Assembly (NCBI RefSeq): GCF_014649955.1
Contig: NZ_BMUA01000008.1
Location: 186,001 to 250,000 of the forward strand
Origin: Streptomyces violascens
GTDB lineage: Bacteria; Actinomycetota; Actinomycetes; Streptomycetales; Streptomycetaceae
Reading direction: 5' to 3'
Length of the DNA: 64,000 bases
The translations under genes were made by a program, and so were the position numbers. Below are positions 22,588-31,939 of the stretch, piece after piece. The notes below the pieces were generated by a model, which was not told the origin of the DNA, did not search any database, and saw nothing but the letters and a program-made list of their open reading frames with translations. How positions within the stretch are numbered: position 1 is the stretch's first letter; each line of letters begins with the position of its first letter.

Positions 22588-23637
22588 ATGGGCATCTGGT
22601 ACGCGACCCGCGAGGACGTGAAGTCCGCGCTGGACTTCAAAGAGACGGCACGCGCAAACCGTGCAGTCGACCGCGCCCTCGAAGCCGCCTCCCGGTCGGT
22701 TGAGGGGCTGTGTCACCGCCGCTTCTACCCTGAGATCGCCACTCGCCTGTGGGACTGGCCCAACCAGCAGTACGCCCGTGCCTGGCGCCTGTGGCTCGAC
22801 GCCAACGAACTGATCTCCGTGACTGCCGTATCGGCGGCCGGCGTCGTGATCCCGGCCCTCGACTACAACCTCGAACCCAACGAGTACGGGCCGCCGTTCA
22901 ACCGCCTTGAACTAGACATCGCCAGCAACGCGACGTTCGGTGGCGGCGCCACCCACCAGCGGAACATCTCGATCTCCGGGCTGTTCGGCTACCGCAACGA
23001 CGAGACGATCACGGGCACCATCACCGAGGCGCTGGACGCGTCGGAGACGGGCGTGGACGTCGACGCCGCCACCTCGGCGGCGGTCGGCGTGGGCAGTCTC
23101 CTGCGCGTCGATGGGGAGCGCATGGCGGTGACGGGCCGGTCGATGCTCGACACCGGGCAGACGCTCGGCGCGGACCTCACCAATCAGGTCAGTGCCGTGA
23201 CTGTCCCTGTGGCGAGCGGTGCCGCGTTCGCGGTCGACGAGGTGGTCCTCATCGACGCCGAGCGGATGCTGATCACCGACATCGCGGGCAACCAGCTGAT
23301 CGTCAAGCGCGGTTGGGACGGCACGGTCCTGGCCGCGCACACGACGGGCGCCCACGTGTACGCGCCGCGCACCCTGACGGTGCAGCGCGCGGTACTCGGC
23401 ACGATCGCGTCGACGCACGCCCTCGGCGCGACCGTCGCACGGTGGGACCCGCCCGGCCCGGTCAATCAACTCACGATCGCCGAGGCGCTCAACCAGGTGC
23501 TCCAGGAGCAGGCCGGTTGGCTGCGGGTGACCGGTGGATCCGGTGGCCAGAAGGAGGCCACCCTCGCCGCGCTGGTGGCGCTGCGCGAGCAGGTGTGGGA
23601 CAGCCACGGCCGCAAGGCCCGAACGAGGGCGGTGTGA
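22588..23637 (+). CDS. Head-tail connector (adaptor) with inserted repeat domain
   Basis: The 349-aa product starts at ATG 22588 after GAGAGGAGG. The start (YATREDVKSALDF...DRALEAASRSVEGLCHRRF) matches gp6-type head-tail adaptors, which are about 100-150 aa. The extra length holds two copies of a module, GERMAVTGR and AERMLITDIAGNQLIVKRGW. The end returns to adaptor-like helices (TIAEALNQVLQEQAGWL). It connects portal to neck. Confidence 0.65.
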   Translation: MGIWYATREDVKSALDFKETARANRAVDRALEAASRSVEGLCHRRFYPEIATRLWDWPNQQYARAWRLWLDANELISVTAVSAAGVVIPALDYNLEPNEYGPPFNRLELDIASNATFGGGATHQRNISISGLFGYRNDETITGTITEALDASETGVDVDAATSAAVGVGSLLRVDGERMAVTGRSMLDTGQTLGADLTNQVSAVTVPVASGAAFAVDEVVLIDAERMLITDIAGNQLIVKRGWDGTVLAAHTTGAHVYAPRTLTVQRAVLGTIASTHALGATVARWDPPGPVNQLTIAEALNQVLQEQAGWLRVTGGSGGQKEATLAALVALREQVWDSHGRKARTRAV

Positions 23638-23640
23638 CCG

Positions 23641-24042
23641 ATGCCTGACTTCCGTATCAGCGTCAACGCCAGCCGTAGCGGGCCGATCCAGGACGGGCGT
23701 TTCGCGCGCGCCGCCCGCGACTACTGCGACGACCTTCAGTACGCGGTCGCCCGGCACGGCGAGGATCTCGTACGCCAGCGCCTCGCCACCGTGCTGCGGC
23801 ACCCGACGGGCTACTACCAGTCCCGGATCAGCGTCGACCGCGGCCGGGGCGGCTACGTCGTCTCGGACGGCGGCGTCGTGTACGGGCCGTGGCTGGAGGG
23901 CACCGGCTCCCGCAACAGCCCGGTGACCCGCTTCCCCGGGTACGCCACGTTCCGCCGTACCAAAGCCCTGGTGGACCGCGACGCCAACCGCATCAGCCGC
24001 GAACTCCTCGACCGCTACCAGTCGAGGGGGCTGCTGCGATGA
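23641..24042 (+). CDS. Neck / minor tail (HK97 gp10-like) protein
   Basis: The 133-aa product starts at ATG 23641. It carries YYQSRISVDRGRGGYVVSDGG and GPWLEGTGSRNS...FPGYATFRR, a pattern seen in small neck or tail-completion proteins of Streptomyces phages. It overlaps the next gene by ATGA. Confidence 0.55.
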   Translation: MPDFRISVNASRSGPIQDGRFARAARDYCDDLQYAVARHGEDLVRQRLATVLRHPTGYYQSRISVDRGRGGYVVSDGGVVYGPWLEGTGSRNSPVTRFPGYATFRRTKALVDRDANRISRELLDRYQSRGLLR

Positions 24043-24494
24043 GCCTTCCAATCGGCGCCATCCTCGACGCCCTCGTCTCCCACGCCGCCTCGCTCGGCAG
24101 GTTCGAGCGCGTCAACGAGCACGAGCCGAAGAACGCCCCCGGCTCCGGCCTCACCTGCGCAGTCTGGGTCGACCGCATCGAACCGATTACAGCTGGCGGC
24201 CTGGCCTCGACGAGCGTGCGACTGGTGTTCAACCTGCGGCTGTATGCGCCGCTGTTGAGCGTGTCGGACGACCTCGTCGACCCGCAGCTTGTCGCCGCCC
24301 TGGACGAGCTGTTCGCCGCGTACACCGGTCAGTTCACCCTCGGCGGGCTGCTCCGCCACATCGACGTCCTCGGCGCGTACGGCACCGCCCTGGAAGCCAC
24401 GGCCGGATACATCAACAGCGGCGGCAACGAGTTCCGCGTGTTCACGATCACCCTTCCCGCCATCGTCAACGACCTCTGGGAGCAGACAGCATGA
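24039..24494 (+). CDS. Tail terminator / completion protein
   Basis: The 151-aa product starts at ATG 24039. It has LPIGAILDALVSHAASLGRFERVNEHEPK...VWVDRIEPI...VFNLRLY, resembling tail terminator (gpU-like) proteins, where a helix-strand fold caps the tail tube. It sits directly before the tail tube gene, as expected. Confidence 0.6.
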   Translation: MSLPIGAILDALVSHAASLGRFERVNEHEPKNAPGSGLTCAVWVDRIEPITAGGLASTSVRLVFNLRLYAPLLSVSDDLVDPQLVAALDELFAAYTGQFTLGGLLRHIDVLGAYGTALEATAGYINSGGNEFRVFTITLPAIVNDLWEQTA

Positions 24495-25228
24495 GCAAGT
24501 CCAGCGGCCTCGGCGACGCCCTGTACATCGCGGGCTATGACCTGTCCGGCGACATCAACTCCGTGAAGCTCGCGGCGCCGACGGCAGTGCAGGACGTCAC
24601 CGGCATCGACAAGAGCGCGATCGAACGGATCGGCCTGGTGCGTGACGGGTCGATCGACTACAAAGCGTTCTTCAACCCCACCAGGGCGCACCCTCAACTG
24701 TCCTTGCTGCCGACCACGGACCAGATCCTCACGTACTGCCGAGGCACCGCGCTCGGCTCGCCGGCCGCGTGCCTGGTCGCCAAGCAGCTCAACTACGACG
24801 GCACGCGCGCCGACTCCGGAGAGTTCACGTTCGCTGTCAACGCGGTCGCCAACGGCTACGGGATGGAGTGGGGCAACCAGCTCACGGCCGGGCTGCGCAC
24901 GGACACCGCGGCGACGAACGGCACCGGCATCGACACCACCGCCTCGGCCGCGTTCGGCGCCCAGGCCTATCTCCAGGTGACCGCGTTCACGGGGACGGAC
25001 TGCACGGTAAAGATCCAGGACTCGGCGGACAACGTCAGCTTCGCGGACGTCGCCGGGCTCGGCTTCACGCAGGTCACCGCCGGGCCCACCTCCCAGCGCA
25101 TCGCGACCAGCAACGCGGCGACGATCCGCCGCTATGTGCGCGCGGTGACAGTCACGACCGGCGGCTTCACCTCGATCACTTTCTCTGTCGTGATCAACAA
25201 GAACCCTGTAGCGGGAGTGGCCTTCTGA
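24491..25228 (+). CDS. Major tail (tube) protein
   Basis: The 245-aa product starts at ATG 24491. The N-terminal part has TAVQDVTGIDKSAIERIGLVRD and RADSGEFTF; the C-terminal 90 residues form an extra beta domain (QDSADNVSFADVAGLGFTQV). Tail tube proteins commonly have such surface domains. A shorter paralogue lies at 25666-26073. Confidence 0.75.
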   Translation: MSKSSGLGDALYIAGYDLSGDINSVKLAAPTAVQDVTGIDKSAIERIGLVRDGSIDYKAFFNPTRAHPQLSLLPTTDQILTYCRGTALGSPAACLVAKQLNYDGTRADSGEFTFAVNAVANGYGMEWGNQLTAGLRTDTAATNGTGIDTTASAAFGAQAYLQVTAFTGTDCTVKIQDSADNVSFADVAGLGFTQVTAGPTSQRIATSNAATIRRYVRAVTVTTGGFTSITFSVVINKNPVAGVAF

Positions 25229-25659
25229 TGAGCATGTACAGGCTTGATCCCCTGCACGCCGTCGAGGCGTACCAGACGTACAGCATCACCGTCCCGCCGG
25301 ACGTCCTCGTCAAGGCCGCCTGCGAGCAGGTCGGCTGCGAGGCCTGGCGCAACGGCTGGGAGTCCGTCATCAACGAGGCCACCGACCTCGGCCGGGCACA
25401 GGCGGAGTACATCCGCACCCGCGCCGGCCGCACGTTCCGCGAGCAGCGCACCGGGGGCGGCTTCACCGTCTTCCGGTTCGAGGCCGGGCAGCGCTGCTTC
25501 GCCGAGCACCAGACCCGCCCCGAGCTGTACGCCGTGCGGGATGGCGACTGGCGGGGCAATCCGACCGGCCGGGCCCGGCAGCACACGCGCGCCGCGGACT
25601 GGGTGGAGGACTTCGGCGAGCACCAGCAGCGCATCGCAGACCAGACAGAGAAGGGATAA
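25228..25659 (+). CDS. Hypothetical protein between two tail tube-like genes
   Basis: The 143-aa product starts at ATG 25228, overlapping the tail tube stop (TGATG). It contains VEAYQTYSITVPPDVLVKAACEQVGCEAWRNGW and FRFEAGQRCFAEHQ. Two or three cysteines are present. Position suggests a tail-related role, but it matches no known tail family I can name. Confidence 0.5.
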   Translation: MSMYRLDPLHAVEAYQTYSITVPPDVLVKAACEQVGCEAWRNGWESVINEATDLGRAQAEYIRTRAGRTFREQRTGGGFTVFRFEAGQRCFAEHQTRPELYAVRDGDWRGNPTGRARQHTRAADWVEDFGEHQQRIADQTEKG

Positions 25660-25665
25660 CCAGCC

Positions 25666-26073
25666 ATGGCGAAGAGCAGCGGCCTCGGGTGGACCACGGC
25701 GAGCGTCGATGACGCGAGCGGCACCCCGCAGGCGATCAAGAACGATTTCACGCACCTTCAGTTCGCGACCCCGCGAGCGGTGCAGGACATCACGGGCATC
25801 GACAAGAGTGCGATGGAGCGGCTGCTCCTGCTCGCGGACTTCTCGATCACGTTCTCCGGGGTGTTCAACGGGGCGGCGAACATGAGCCACGACGTGTTCA
25901 AGACCGTGCCGTCCACGTCGGTGACACGCACAGTCACCCTCACCGTGAACAGCAAGACGCTGACCAATGAGTGCCTGTTCACGGACTACCCGCTCACCCG
26001 CGCCGACTCCGGTGAGCTGACGTTCACCGCGCCCGGTGTCCTGGCCGACGGCACCGTCCCGACGTGGACCTGA
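25666..26073 (+). CDS. Second tail tube-like protein
   Basis: The 135-aa product starts at ATG 25666 after GAAGGG. It shares with the major tail protein the segments AVQDITGIDKSAMER and RADSGELTF and the start MAKSSGLG, so the two are paralogues. It lacks the extra C-terminal domain. It may be an alternative tube subunit or a tail tip protein. Confidence 0.65.
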   Translation: MAKSSGLGWTTASVDDASGTPQAIKNDFTHLQFATPRAVQDITGIDKSAMERLLLLADFSITFSGVFNGAANMSHDVFKTVPSTSVTRTVTLTVNSKTLTNECLFTDYPLTRADSGELTFTAPGVLADGTVPTWT

Positions 26074-26085
26074 GGAGCGGCTGAC

Positions 26086-26484
26086 ATGGGATTCCAGTTC
26101 AAGGCCCCACGCATCAACCTCGCGTTCGAACCGGATCACGACTATCACGGCTTGGAGGTGACCCTCCGGAAGCTGAACCTTCAGGAGTTCCTCGACATCA
26201 ACGGCATCGGCGACGTCGAGGACATGCACGCCGGTCACCAGCTCAGGACGATGGGCGAGAAGCTCCTGTCCTGGAACCTCGAAGACGAGGACGGCCAGCC
26301 AGTCCCGGCGACCGTGGACGGCGTACTGCGCCAGGACAAAGACCTAATGATCGCGATCTGTAGCGCATGGCTCGATGCGCTGCGCGGTGTGTCTGCCCCT
26401 TTGGAGCAGAGCTCGCCCGATACCGGGCCATCCCTGGAGGCGTCGATTCCGATGGACGCCCCGTCCGAAAGCCTGGCGAGCTAA
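26086..26484 (+). CDS. Tail assembly chaperone (short product)
   Basis: The 132-aa product starts at ATG 26086. It contains LRKLNLQEFLDINGIGDVED and RQDKDLMIAICSAWLDALRG. Encoded directly before the tape measure gene, it matches the gpG-type chaperone. A slippery heptamer at 26397-26403 lets ribosomes shift -1 to make a longer product. Confidence 0.75.
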   Translation: MGFQFKAPRINLAFEPDHDYHGLEVTLRKLNLQEFLDINGIGDVEDMHAGHQLRTMGEKLLSWNLEDEDGQPVPATVDGVLRQDKDLMIAICSAWLDALRGVSAPLEQSSPDTGPSLEASIPMDAPSESLAS

Positions 26485-26621
26485 TCGCCGCGGAAACCAT
26501 CCTCCGCCTCTGCGACCGCTTCCACTGCCTCCCAAGCCAGATCCTCGCCGAAGACGCCTCCATCCTGCGCCTGTTGGAGATCGAGAAGCTCGGCACCCCG
26601 CCCCAGACCGACCCCGAGTGA
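26086..26621 (+). CDS. Tail assembly chaperone (frameshifted long product)
   Basis: After CCCTTTG at 26397-26403 (zero frame C CCT TTG), a -1 shift reads GGAGCAGAGCTCGCC and continues to TGA at 26619-26621. The tail then reads AAETILRLCDRFHCLPSQIL and DASILRLLEIEKLGTPP, the gpT-type extension typical of siphophages. Predicted fusion length is about 178 aa. The extra domain would bind the tape measure protein while the tube is assembled. Confidence 0.8.
26397..26403 (+). other. Programmed -1 frameshift slippery site
   Basis: The heptamer CCCTTTG fits the canonical X XXY YYZ pattern in the gene's reading frame (C CCT TTG to CCC TTT). The conserved T-type chaperone extension in frame -1 supports its use. 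Confidence 0.75.
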
Positions 26622-26635
26622 GGAGGTGACGACCC

Positions 26636-29170
26636 ATGGCCGATGACGTCTCCATCATCGTCCGCGTCCGCGACTACACCCGCGCAGGCATCGACGAGGT
26701 CAGCGCCCGCCTCAACTCGCTCGTCCGGTCGGCGAACTCCATGGACAAAGAGTTCGGGTCGATGACGTCGGCGGCGCTCAGCCTGGCGCCGGCGCTCATC
26801 CCGATCGCCGCGGCGACGGCGCCGATCGTGGTGACGGCGGCCGCAGCGGGTGTGGCCGTGGCTGCGTTCGGTGCGGCGGTCATCCCTCAGATCGGGGCGA
26901 TGAACGATGCAGCGAAGGCGGAGGACAAATACGAGGCCGCCCTCGACAAGCACGGCAAGACGTCGAAGCAAGCGGCTACGGCGGAGAAGGCTTACCTCGA
27001 CTCGGTGTCGAAGCTCCCGCCCGCCACGCGGGAGGCTGCGGCTGCGCTGACCATCCTCAAGGACCAGTACAAGGACTGGTCCGAGTCGCTGGCCGGGGAC
27101 ACGATGCCGGTCGTCACCAAGAGCCTGGCTGTGTTCGGGGCGATCTTCCCGAAGCTGACGCCGCTCGTGAAGGGCGCATCGGTCGAGCTCAACCGCATGA
27201 TCACGCTCGCGGCGGGCGGCATCTCGGCCACGTCGTTCGACACGTTCATGGGCAAGTTCGCGGACTTCGCGAACGGCTCCCTGCGACGAGTCGACGACGG
27301 CATCGTCCACCTGCTCCGGACCATGAACACGGGCGCCATCGGCGGCGGCCTCAGCGAGTTCATGCGGTACGCGAAGGAGAACGGGCCGCTCGTCGGCGAC
27401 ACCCTGAAGAACCTTGCACTGGCGCTGACTCACCTCATCACGGCCGGATCAGACGTCGGCGTCAGCATGTTGCAGATCGTCAACGTGTTCGCGCGCCTTG
27501 TCGCTGCGGTGCCCACGAGCCTGATCACGACGCTCATGCAGGTCAGCATTGCGTTCAAGGCCGTCAAGCTGGCGTCTGCCGGGTTCGCGTCGATCGCGGG
27601 CGGGATCACCCAGCTGAACGCGCAGATCGTCGCTATGCGGACGGCGACCGGCGCAGCGGCGGCCGGGACGTCCACGCTCGCGGCTGCGTGGTCGGGCCTG
27701 TCGTCCGGCGCCAAGATGGGCATCGTCGTCACCGGGATCGCGATCCTCGTCGTCGCCCTGAAGAAGCTGTCGGACATCGGCAAGGAAGCGCCGCCGGACA
27801 TCGAAAAGATGACGACGGCGATCGGGCAGCTCGGCGACACCGGCAAGGTCACCGGCGAGGCTGTGCGCGTGTTCGGCAAGGACATGCAGGGGCTCGCCGA
27901 TTCGTTGCGCGGCCTGGCCCGCCCGGGCGAGGTCGACCAGGTGCAGCAGTTCATGACGCGTCTGATCGGCATGGACTCGACGCCGGTGAAGAAGTGGAAG
28001 GAGGACATCGACAGCGTCGATAAGGCGCTGGCGAACCTGGTCAAGGGCGGCCACGCTGACCTTGCCCGCGGGGCGTTCGACCAGATGGCTTCTGTCGCGC
28101 AGAAGAATGGCCTCACGATCCAGGAGCTCCGCGGCAAGCTCGACGACTACAAGAGCGCCCTCGCCGATCAAGCCTTCGAGGAGCAGCTCGCCGCCCAGTC
28201 CATGGGTCTGTTCGGTGAGCAGGCGCAGCAGGTCAAGGCGAAGCTCGACAACCAGAAGCAGAGCGCGGATGGCCTGCGGCAGGCGATCCAGGCCCTGAAC
28301 GACGTCAACCGCGCGGGCTTGGGCGGGATGATCGGCTTCGAGGCGGCCATCGACGCGGCAGCGAAGGCCGCGCAGGAGAACGGCCGCTCGCTGACGATGG
28401 TCAACGGGCAGCTCGACCTCAACAGCGAGAAGGCCCGCGGCAACGCCACAGCGCTCAACGACCTCGCCGCGAAGACAGACGCGGCAGCGGGCGCCGCGCG
28501 GGACTCCGGGCAGTCGTGGTCACAGGTCAACGGGATCTACGAGCGTGGCCGTCAGCAGCTCATCGCGAACGCCATGCAGATGGGTCTCAACCGGCAGCAG
28601 GCCGAGGCGCTGGCCCGGCAGATCCTCAGCACCCCCAACAAGACTGCGGTCCTGAAGGGCAACATCGAGGATCTCCAAGCCAAGCTCAACAGCGCGAAGT
28701 CGCAGCTCGCGAGCGTCCCGGCGTCGAAGCGCTCGTCCCTGCTCGCGAACATCGCCGACCTCGAACGGAAGATCGCGAGCGCGAAGTCGCAGCTCAACAA
28801 CATCGACGGCACCACCGCCAACACGTACGTGACCACGCACTACCGCAGCGACGGGCTCTCCTTCCTCGGCGCCTCGGGCCGTTTCGCGCACGGTGGTGTG
28901 GTCGGCGCGGCCGGCGGCGGCCCGCGGTCGCGGATGACGCTGGTCGGCGAGCAGGGCCCCGAGCTGGTCGACCTGGCGCCCGGGTCGCGGGTCCGCTCCA
29001 ACCCCGACACCGCGCGCATGCTCGGCGGCGGTGGCGGCCGGGGCGGATCCCTCGTCCAGCTGGAGATCAAGTCGGGCGGGTCGGCCCTCGATGACCTCCT
29101 CGTCGAGATCCTCCGCAAGGCCGTGCGCGTGCGCGGCGGCAACGTCCAACTCGTCCTGGGACAGGGGTGA
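26636..29170 (+). CDS. Tape measure protein
   Basis: The 844-aa product starts at ATG 26636 after GAGGAGG. It has a long helical make-up, Ala-rich hydrophobic segments (SLAPALIPIAAATAPIVV, residues about 48-90) and repeated Gln/Lys heptads. The Gly-rich end reads RFAHGGVVGAAGGGPRSR and LVGEQGPELVDLAPGSRV, the hallmark tape measure C-terminus. It sets tail length and helps DNA delivery. It overlaps the next gene by GTGA. Confidence 0.88.
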   Translation: MADDVSIIVRVRDYTRAGIDEVSARLNSLVRSANSMDKEFGSMTSAALSLAPALIPIAAATAPIVVTAAAAGVAVAAFGAAVIPQIGAMNDAAKAEDKYEAALDKHGKTSKQAATAEKAYLDSVSKLPPATREAAAALTILKDQYKDWSESLAGDTMPVVTKSLAVFGAIFPKLTPLVKGASVELNRMITLAAGGISATSFDTFMGKFADFANGSLRRVDDGIVHLLRTMNTGAIGGGLSEFMRYAKENGPLVGDTLKNLALALTHLITAGSDVGVSMLQIVNVFARLVAAVPTSLITTLMQVSIAFKAVKLASAGFASIAGGITQLNAQIVAMRTATGAAAAGTSTLAAAWSGLSSGAKMGIVVTGIAILVVALKKLSDIGKEAPPDIEKMTTAIGQLGDTGKVTGEAVRVFGKDMQGLADSLRGLARPGEVDQVQQFMTRLIGMDSTPVKKWKEDIDSVDKALANLVKGGHADLARGAFDQMASVAQKNGLTIQELRGKLDDYKSALADQAFEEQLAAQSMGLFGEQAQQVKAKLDNQKQSADGLRQAIQALNDVNRAGLGGMIGFEAAIDAAAKAAQENGRSLTMVNGQLDLNSEKARGNATALNDLAAKTDAAAGAARDSGQSWSQVNGIYERGRQQLIANAMQMGLNRQQAEALARQILSTPNKTAVLKGNIEDLQAKLNSAKSQLASVPASKRSSLLANIADLERKIASAKSQLNNIDGTTANTYVTTHYRSDGLSFLGASGRFAHGGVVGAAGGGPRSRMTLVGEQGPELVDLAPGSRVRSNPDTARMLGGGGGRGGSLVQLEIKSGGSALDDLLVEILRKAVRVRGGNVQLVLGQG

Positions 29171-31929
29171 CCATGACGTTCCCACAGACCGCGCTACCCA
29201 TCACGACCGAGCTGTACCTCAACGGGGCGTGGACAGACATCTCACCCGACGTGTACACGCGGGACCGAATCCGCATCTCGCGCGGCCGCCCCGACGAGAG
29301 CCGGCAAGTCGACGCCGGGCGCTGCTCCCTGACTCTCAACAACCGCACACGCAAGTACTCCCCCAGGAATCCGACCGGCCCGTACTACGGGCAGATCGGC
29401 CGGAACACCCCGATCCGGGTGTCCGTCAACGCGGGGTCCTCCTACCTGGCCATGCCGGGCGGCACGACGCCGGGGGTGGGGGCCAGCACGCCGGATGCGG
29501 CTGCGCTGGACATCACGGGTGACATCGACGTCCGCATCGACCTCACCATGTCCAACTGGGTCACCTCGGGAGTCCTCTCCGCCGTGGACCTGTGCGGGAA
29601 GTACGTCACTGGTACCAACCAACGGTCTTGGTTCCTGCAACAGCGCAACGGGTTTCCCTACTTGGAGTGGTCGCCTGACGGCATTACCACGGTCCAGGTC
29701 AGCGCCACCATTCCGCCTGTCGTCCCGGTCGGCGGGCGCCAGGCTTGGCGCGCGACCCTCGACGTGAACAACGGGAGCGGCGGCTACACGGTCACGTTCT
29801 ACACCGCGCCGACGATTGCCGGGCCGTGGGCGCAGTTGGAGCAGGTCGTCACGACGTCCGGCACTACCAGCATCTTCAACAGCACCAGCTCGCTGCGTGT
29901 CGGCGACGCAACTGATCTCACCTTCGCCAGGCCCAACGGCGCCATCTATGCGTTCCAGCTCCGCAACGGCATCGGCGGAACCCTCGTCGCCAACCCGGAC
30001 TTCACCGTCCAGACCCCGGGCGCAGCCAGCTTCGTCGACAGCACCGGCAAGACATGGACCGTCGGTACCGGCACAACGATCAGCAATCGCAAGGTCCGCT
30101 TCGTCGGTGAAGTCCCCGCTTGGCCCGTCAAAGCTGACACCAGCGGTATGGACGCGTATATCCAGATCGAGGCGGCCGGCATCCTCCGGCGCCTGGGACA
30201 GGGAAGCTCGCCGCTTCAGTCCGCCATGCGACGCGAGTTCGGCAACGCCGCCCGTACCGGAATCGTGGCGTACTGGCCGTGCGAGGACGGCAGCGCGGCG
30301 GTCTCGTTCGCCTCTGCTCACGCCGGTGAGTCTCCGATGGTCGTCTCCGGCAGCGTCAACCCGGCCACGTTCAGTGGCTGGTCGGCGTCCGATCCGCTGC
30401 CGACGTTCACGACGACGACGGCCATCGTCCGCGGCAGCGTGGTCCCCTACGCGGCCACTGACTGGGCGTTCCTGCGGACGTTCGTGTTCATCCCGACCGC
30501 GGTGGCTTCATCGGTGCGGCTGTTGTCGTTCACGACGACCGGCACGGCCAGGACCTGGACATTGTTCCTCGACCCGAGTGGGCTGACGCTGAAGGCGTAC
30601 GACGTCGAAGGCACGGAGATCCTCAACTCCGGTGCCCTCTTTGACCTGATCGGCCAGCCCCGCCAGTTCGGTGTCGAGCTCACCCGCAATGGAACGGGCA
30701 TCGACTGGAGGATCATCGTCTTCTTCATCGAGGACGGCCTCACTAACGCCTCGATCACCGGGACGCTGGCTTCCCGCACAATCGGCTCGGTGACGCAAGT
30801 CCGCATCGGCGAAGACGGCGGCCTGGACGGCATCTCCTTCGGGCACGTCGCCGTCGCCAACACCGCGACCGCGTACCAGAGCACCGGTAACGCGATCCTG
30901 GGGTGGGCCGGTGAGACCGCCTCGGCCCGCATCGCCCGTCTCGGTTTGGAAGAGCTCGTACCGGTTTCGGTCTACGCGCCCGGCACCGAGCCCCTCGGGG
31001 CTCAACGCAGCCAGACCCTGCTCACCGTTTTGCAGGAGGCCGCCGCCGCCGATCACGGCATCCTCGGCGAGGCCCGCAACTCGACGTCCCTCGTCTACTG
31101 GGACCGAGTCGGCCTGTACAACCAGGGTGCCACCGCGACGCTGAACTACCCCACCAAGGGCCACATTCAGCCGCCGCTGGACCCGGTCGACGACGACCAG
31201 AACGTCCGCAACGACATCACCGTCACCCGCATCGGCGGGAGCTCGGGGCGCTACACGCAGACCACGGGCCGCATGTCGGTCAGCGATCCCCCAGCCGGGG
31301 TGGGCCGCTACCCAGACACCCCGTCGCTGTCGCTGTTTGCCGAGGGGCAGGCCGTACAGCACGCGAGCTGGCTGGCTCACCTCGGCACGGTCGACGAGGC
31401 GCGCTATCCGGCGGTCAACGTCAGCCTCCAGGCTGCACCGTCACTGATCGACGCGGTGGCGGCACTGGACACGGGGGCCCGGTTGCAGATCACCAACCCA
31501 TCGAGCCGCTATGCGCCAGGCGCGATCGACGTGATCGTGCAGAGCTACAGCGAGACGATCTCCCAGTACCAGTGGGACATCACGTTCAACTGCACCCCCG
31601 CGTCGCCGTACACCGTGGGCGTCGTAGAGGACACGGTCCTCGGCCGGGCGGACACGGACGGCTCGCAGCTCGCTTCGGGGATGACGTCGACGGCCACCTC
31701 GATGAGCGTGGCCGTGACCGCCGGCCCGTTGTGGATCACCACCGCTTCGAACCCTTCGGACTTCCCGTTCGATGTCCTCGTCGGCGGGGAGCGCATGACG
31801 GTCACCGGGGTCACCGGCGCCAGTTCCCCGCAGACGTTCACGGTGACGCGGTCCGTGAACGGCGTCGTCAAGGCGCAGACGTCCGCGACTGACGTGCGCC
31901 TGTTCCAACCAACCATCGTCGCCCTGTGA
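29167..31929 (+). CDS. Minor tail / tail tip protein with LamG-like region
   Basis: The 920-aa product starts at GTG 29167, overlapping the previous stop; ATG 29173 is an alternative. The first 100 residues (SPDVYTRDRIRISRGRPDES...SLTLNNRTRKYSP) are a tail-tip type domain. The middle has a concanavalin/LamG-like beta sandwich (IVAYWPCEDGSAAVSF; AFVPTAVASSV-like strands). The C-terminus carries GERMTVTGVTG, the same module as in the connector protein. It likely builds the baseplate and host-binding parts. Confidence 0.75.
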   Translation: MTMTFPQTALPITTELYLNGAWTDISPDVYTRDRIRISRGRPDESRQVDAGRCSLTLNNRTRKYSPRNPTGPYYGQIGRNTPIRVSVNAGSSYLAMPGGTTPGVGASTPDAAALDITGDIDVRIDLTMSNWVTSGVLSAVDLCGKYVTGTNQRSWFLQQRNGFPYLEWSPDGITTVQVSATIPPVVPVGGRQAWRATLDVNNGSGGYTVTFYTAPTIAGPWAQLEQVVTTSGTTSIFNSTSSLRVGDATDLTFARPNGAIYAFQLRNGIGGTLVANPDFTVQTPGAASFVDSTGKTWTVGTGTTISNRKVRFVGEVPAWPVKADTSGMDAYIQIEAAGILRRLGQGSSPLQSAMRREFGNAARTGIVAYWPCEDGSAAVSFASAHAGESPMVVSGSVNPATFSGWSASDPLPTFTTTTAIVRGSVVPYAATDWAFLRTFVFIPTAVASSVRLLSFTTTGTARTWTLFLDPSGLTLKAYDVEGTEILNSGALFDLIGQPRQFGVELTRNGTGIDWRIIVFFIEDGLTNASITGTLASRTIGSVTQVRIGEDGGLDGISFGHVAVANTATAYQSTGNAILGWAGETASARIARLGLEELVPVSVYAPGTEPLGAQRSQTLLTVLQEAAAADHGILGEARNSTSLVYWDRVGLYNQGATATLNYPTKGHIQPPLDPVDDDQNVRNDITVTRIGGSSGRYTQTTGRMSVSDPPAGVGRYPDTPSLSLFAEGQAVQHASWLAHLGTVDEARYPAVNVSLQAAPSLIDAVAALDTGARLQITNPSSRYAPGAIDVIVQSYSETISQYQWDITFNCTPASPYTVGVVEDTVLGRADTDGSQLASGMTSTATSMSVAVTAGPLWITTASNPSDFPFDVLVGGERMTVTGVTGASSPQTFTVTRSVNGVVKAQTSATDVRLFQPTIVAL

Positions 31930-31939
31930 GGAGGCACTC

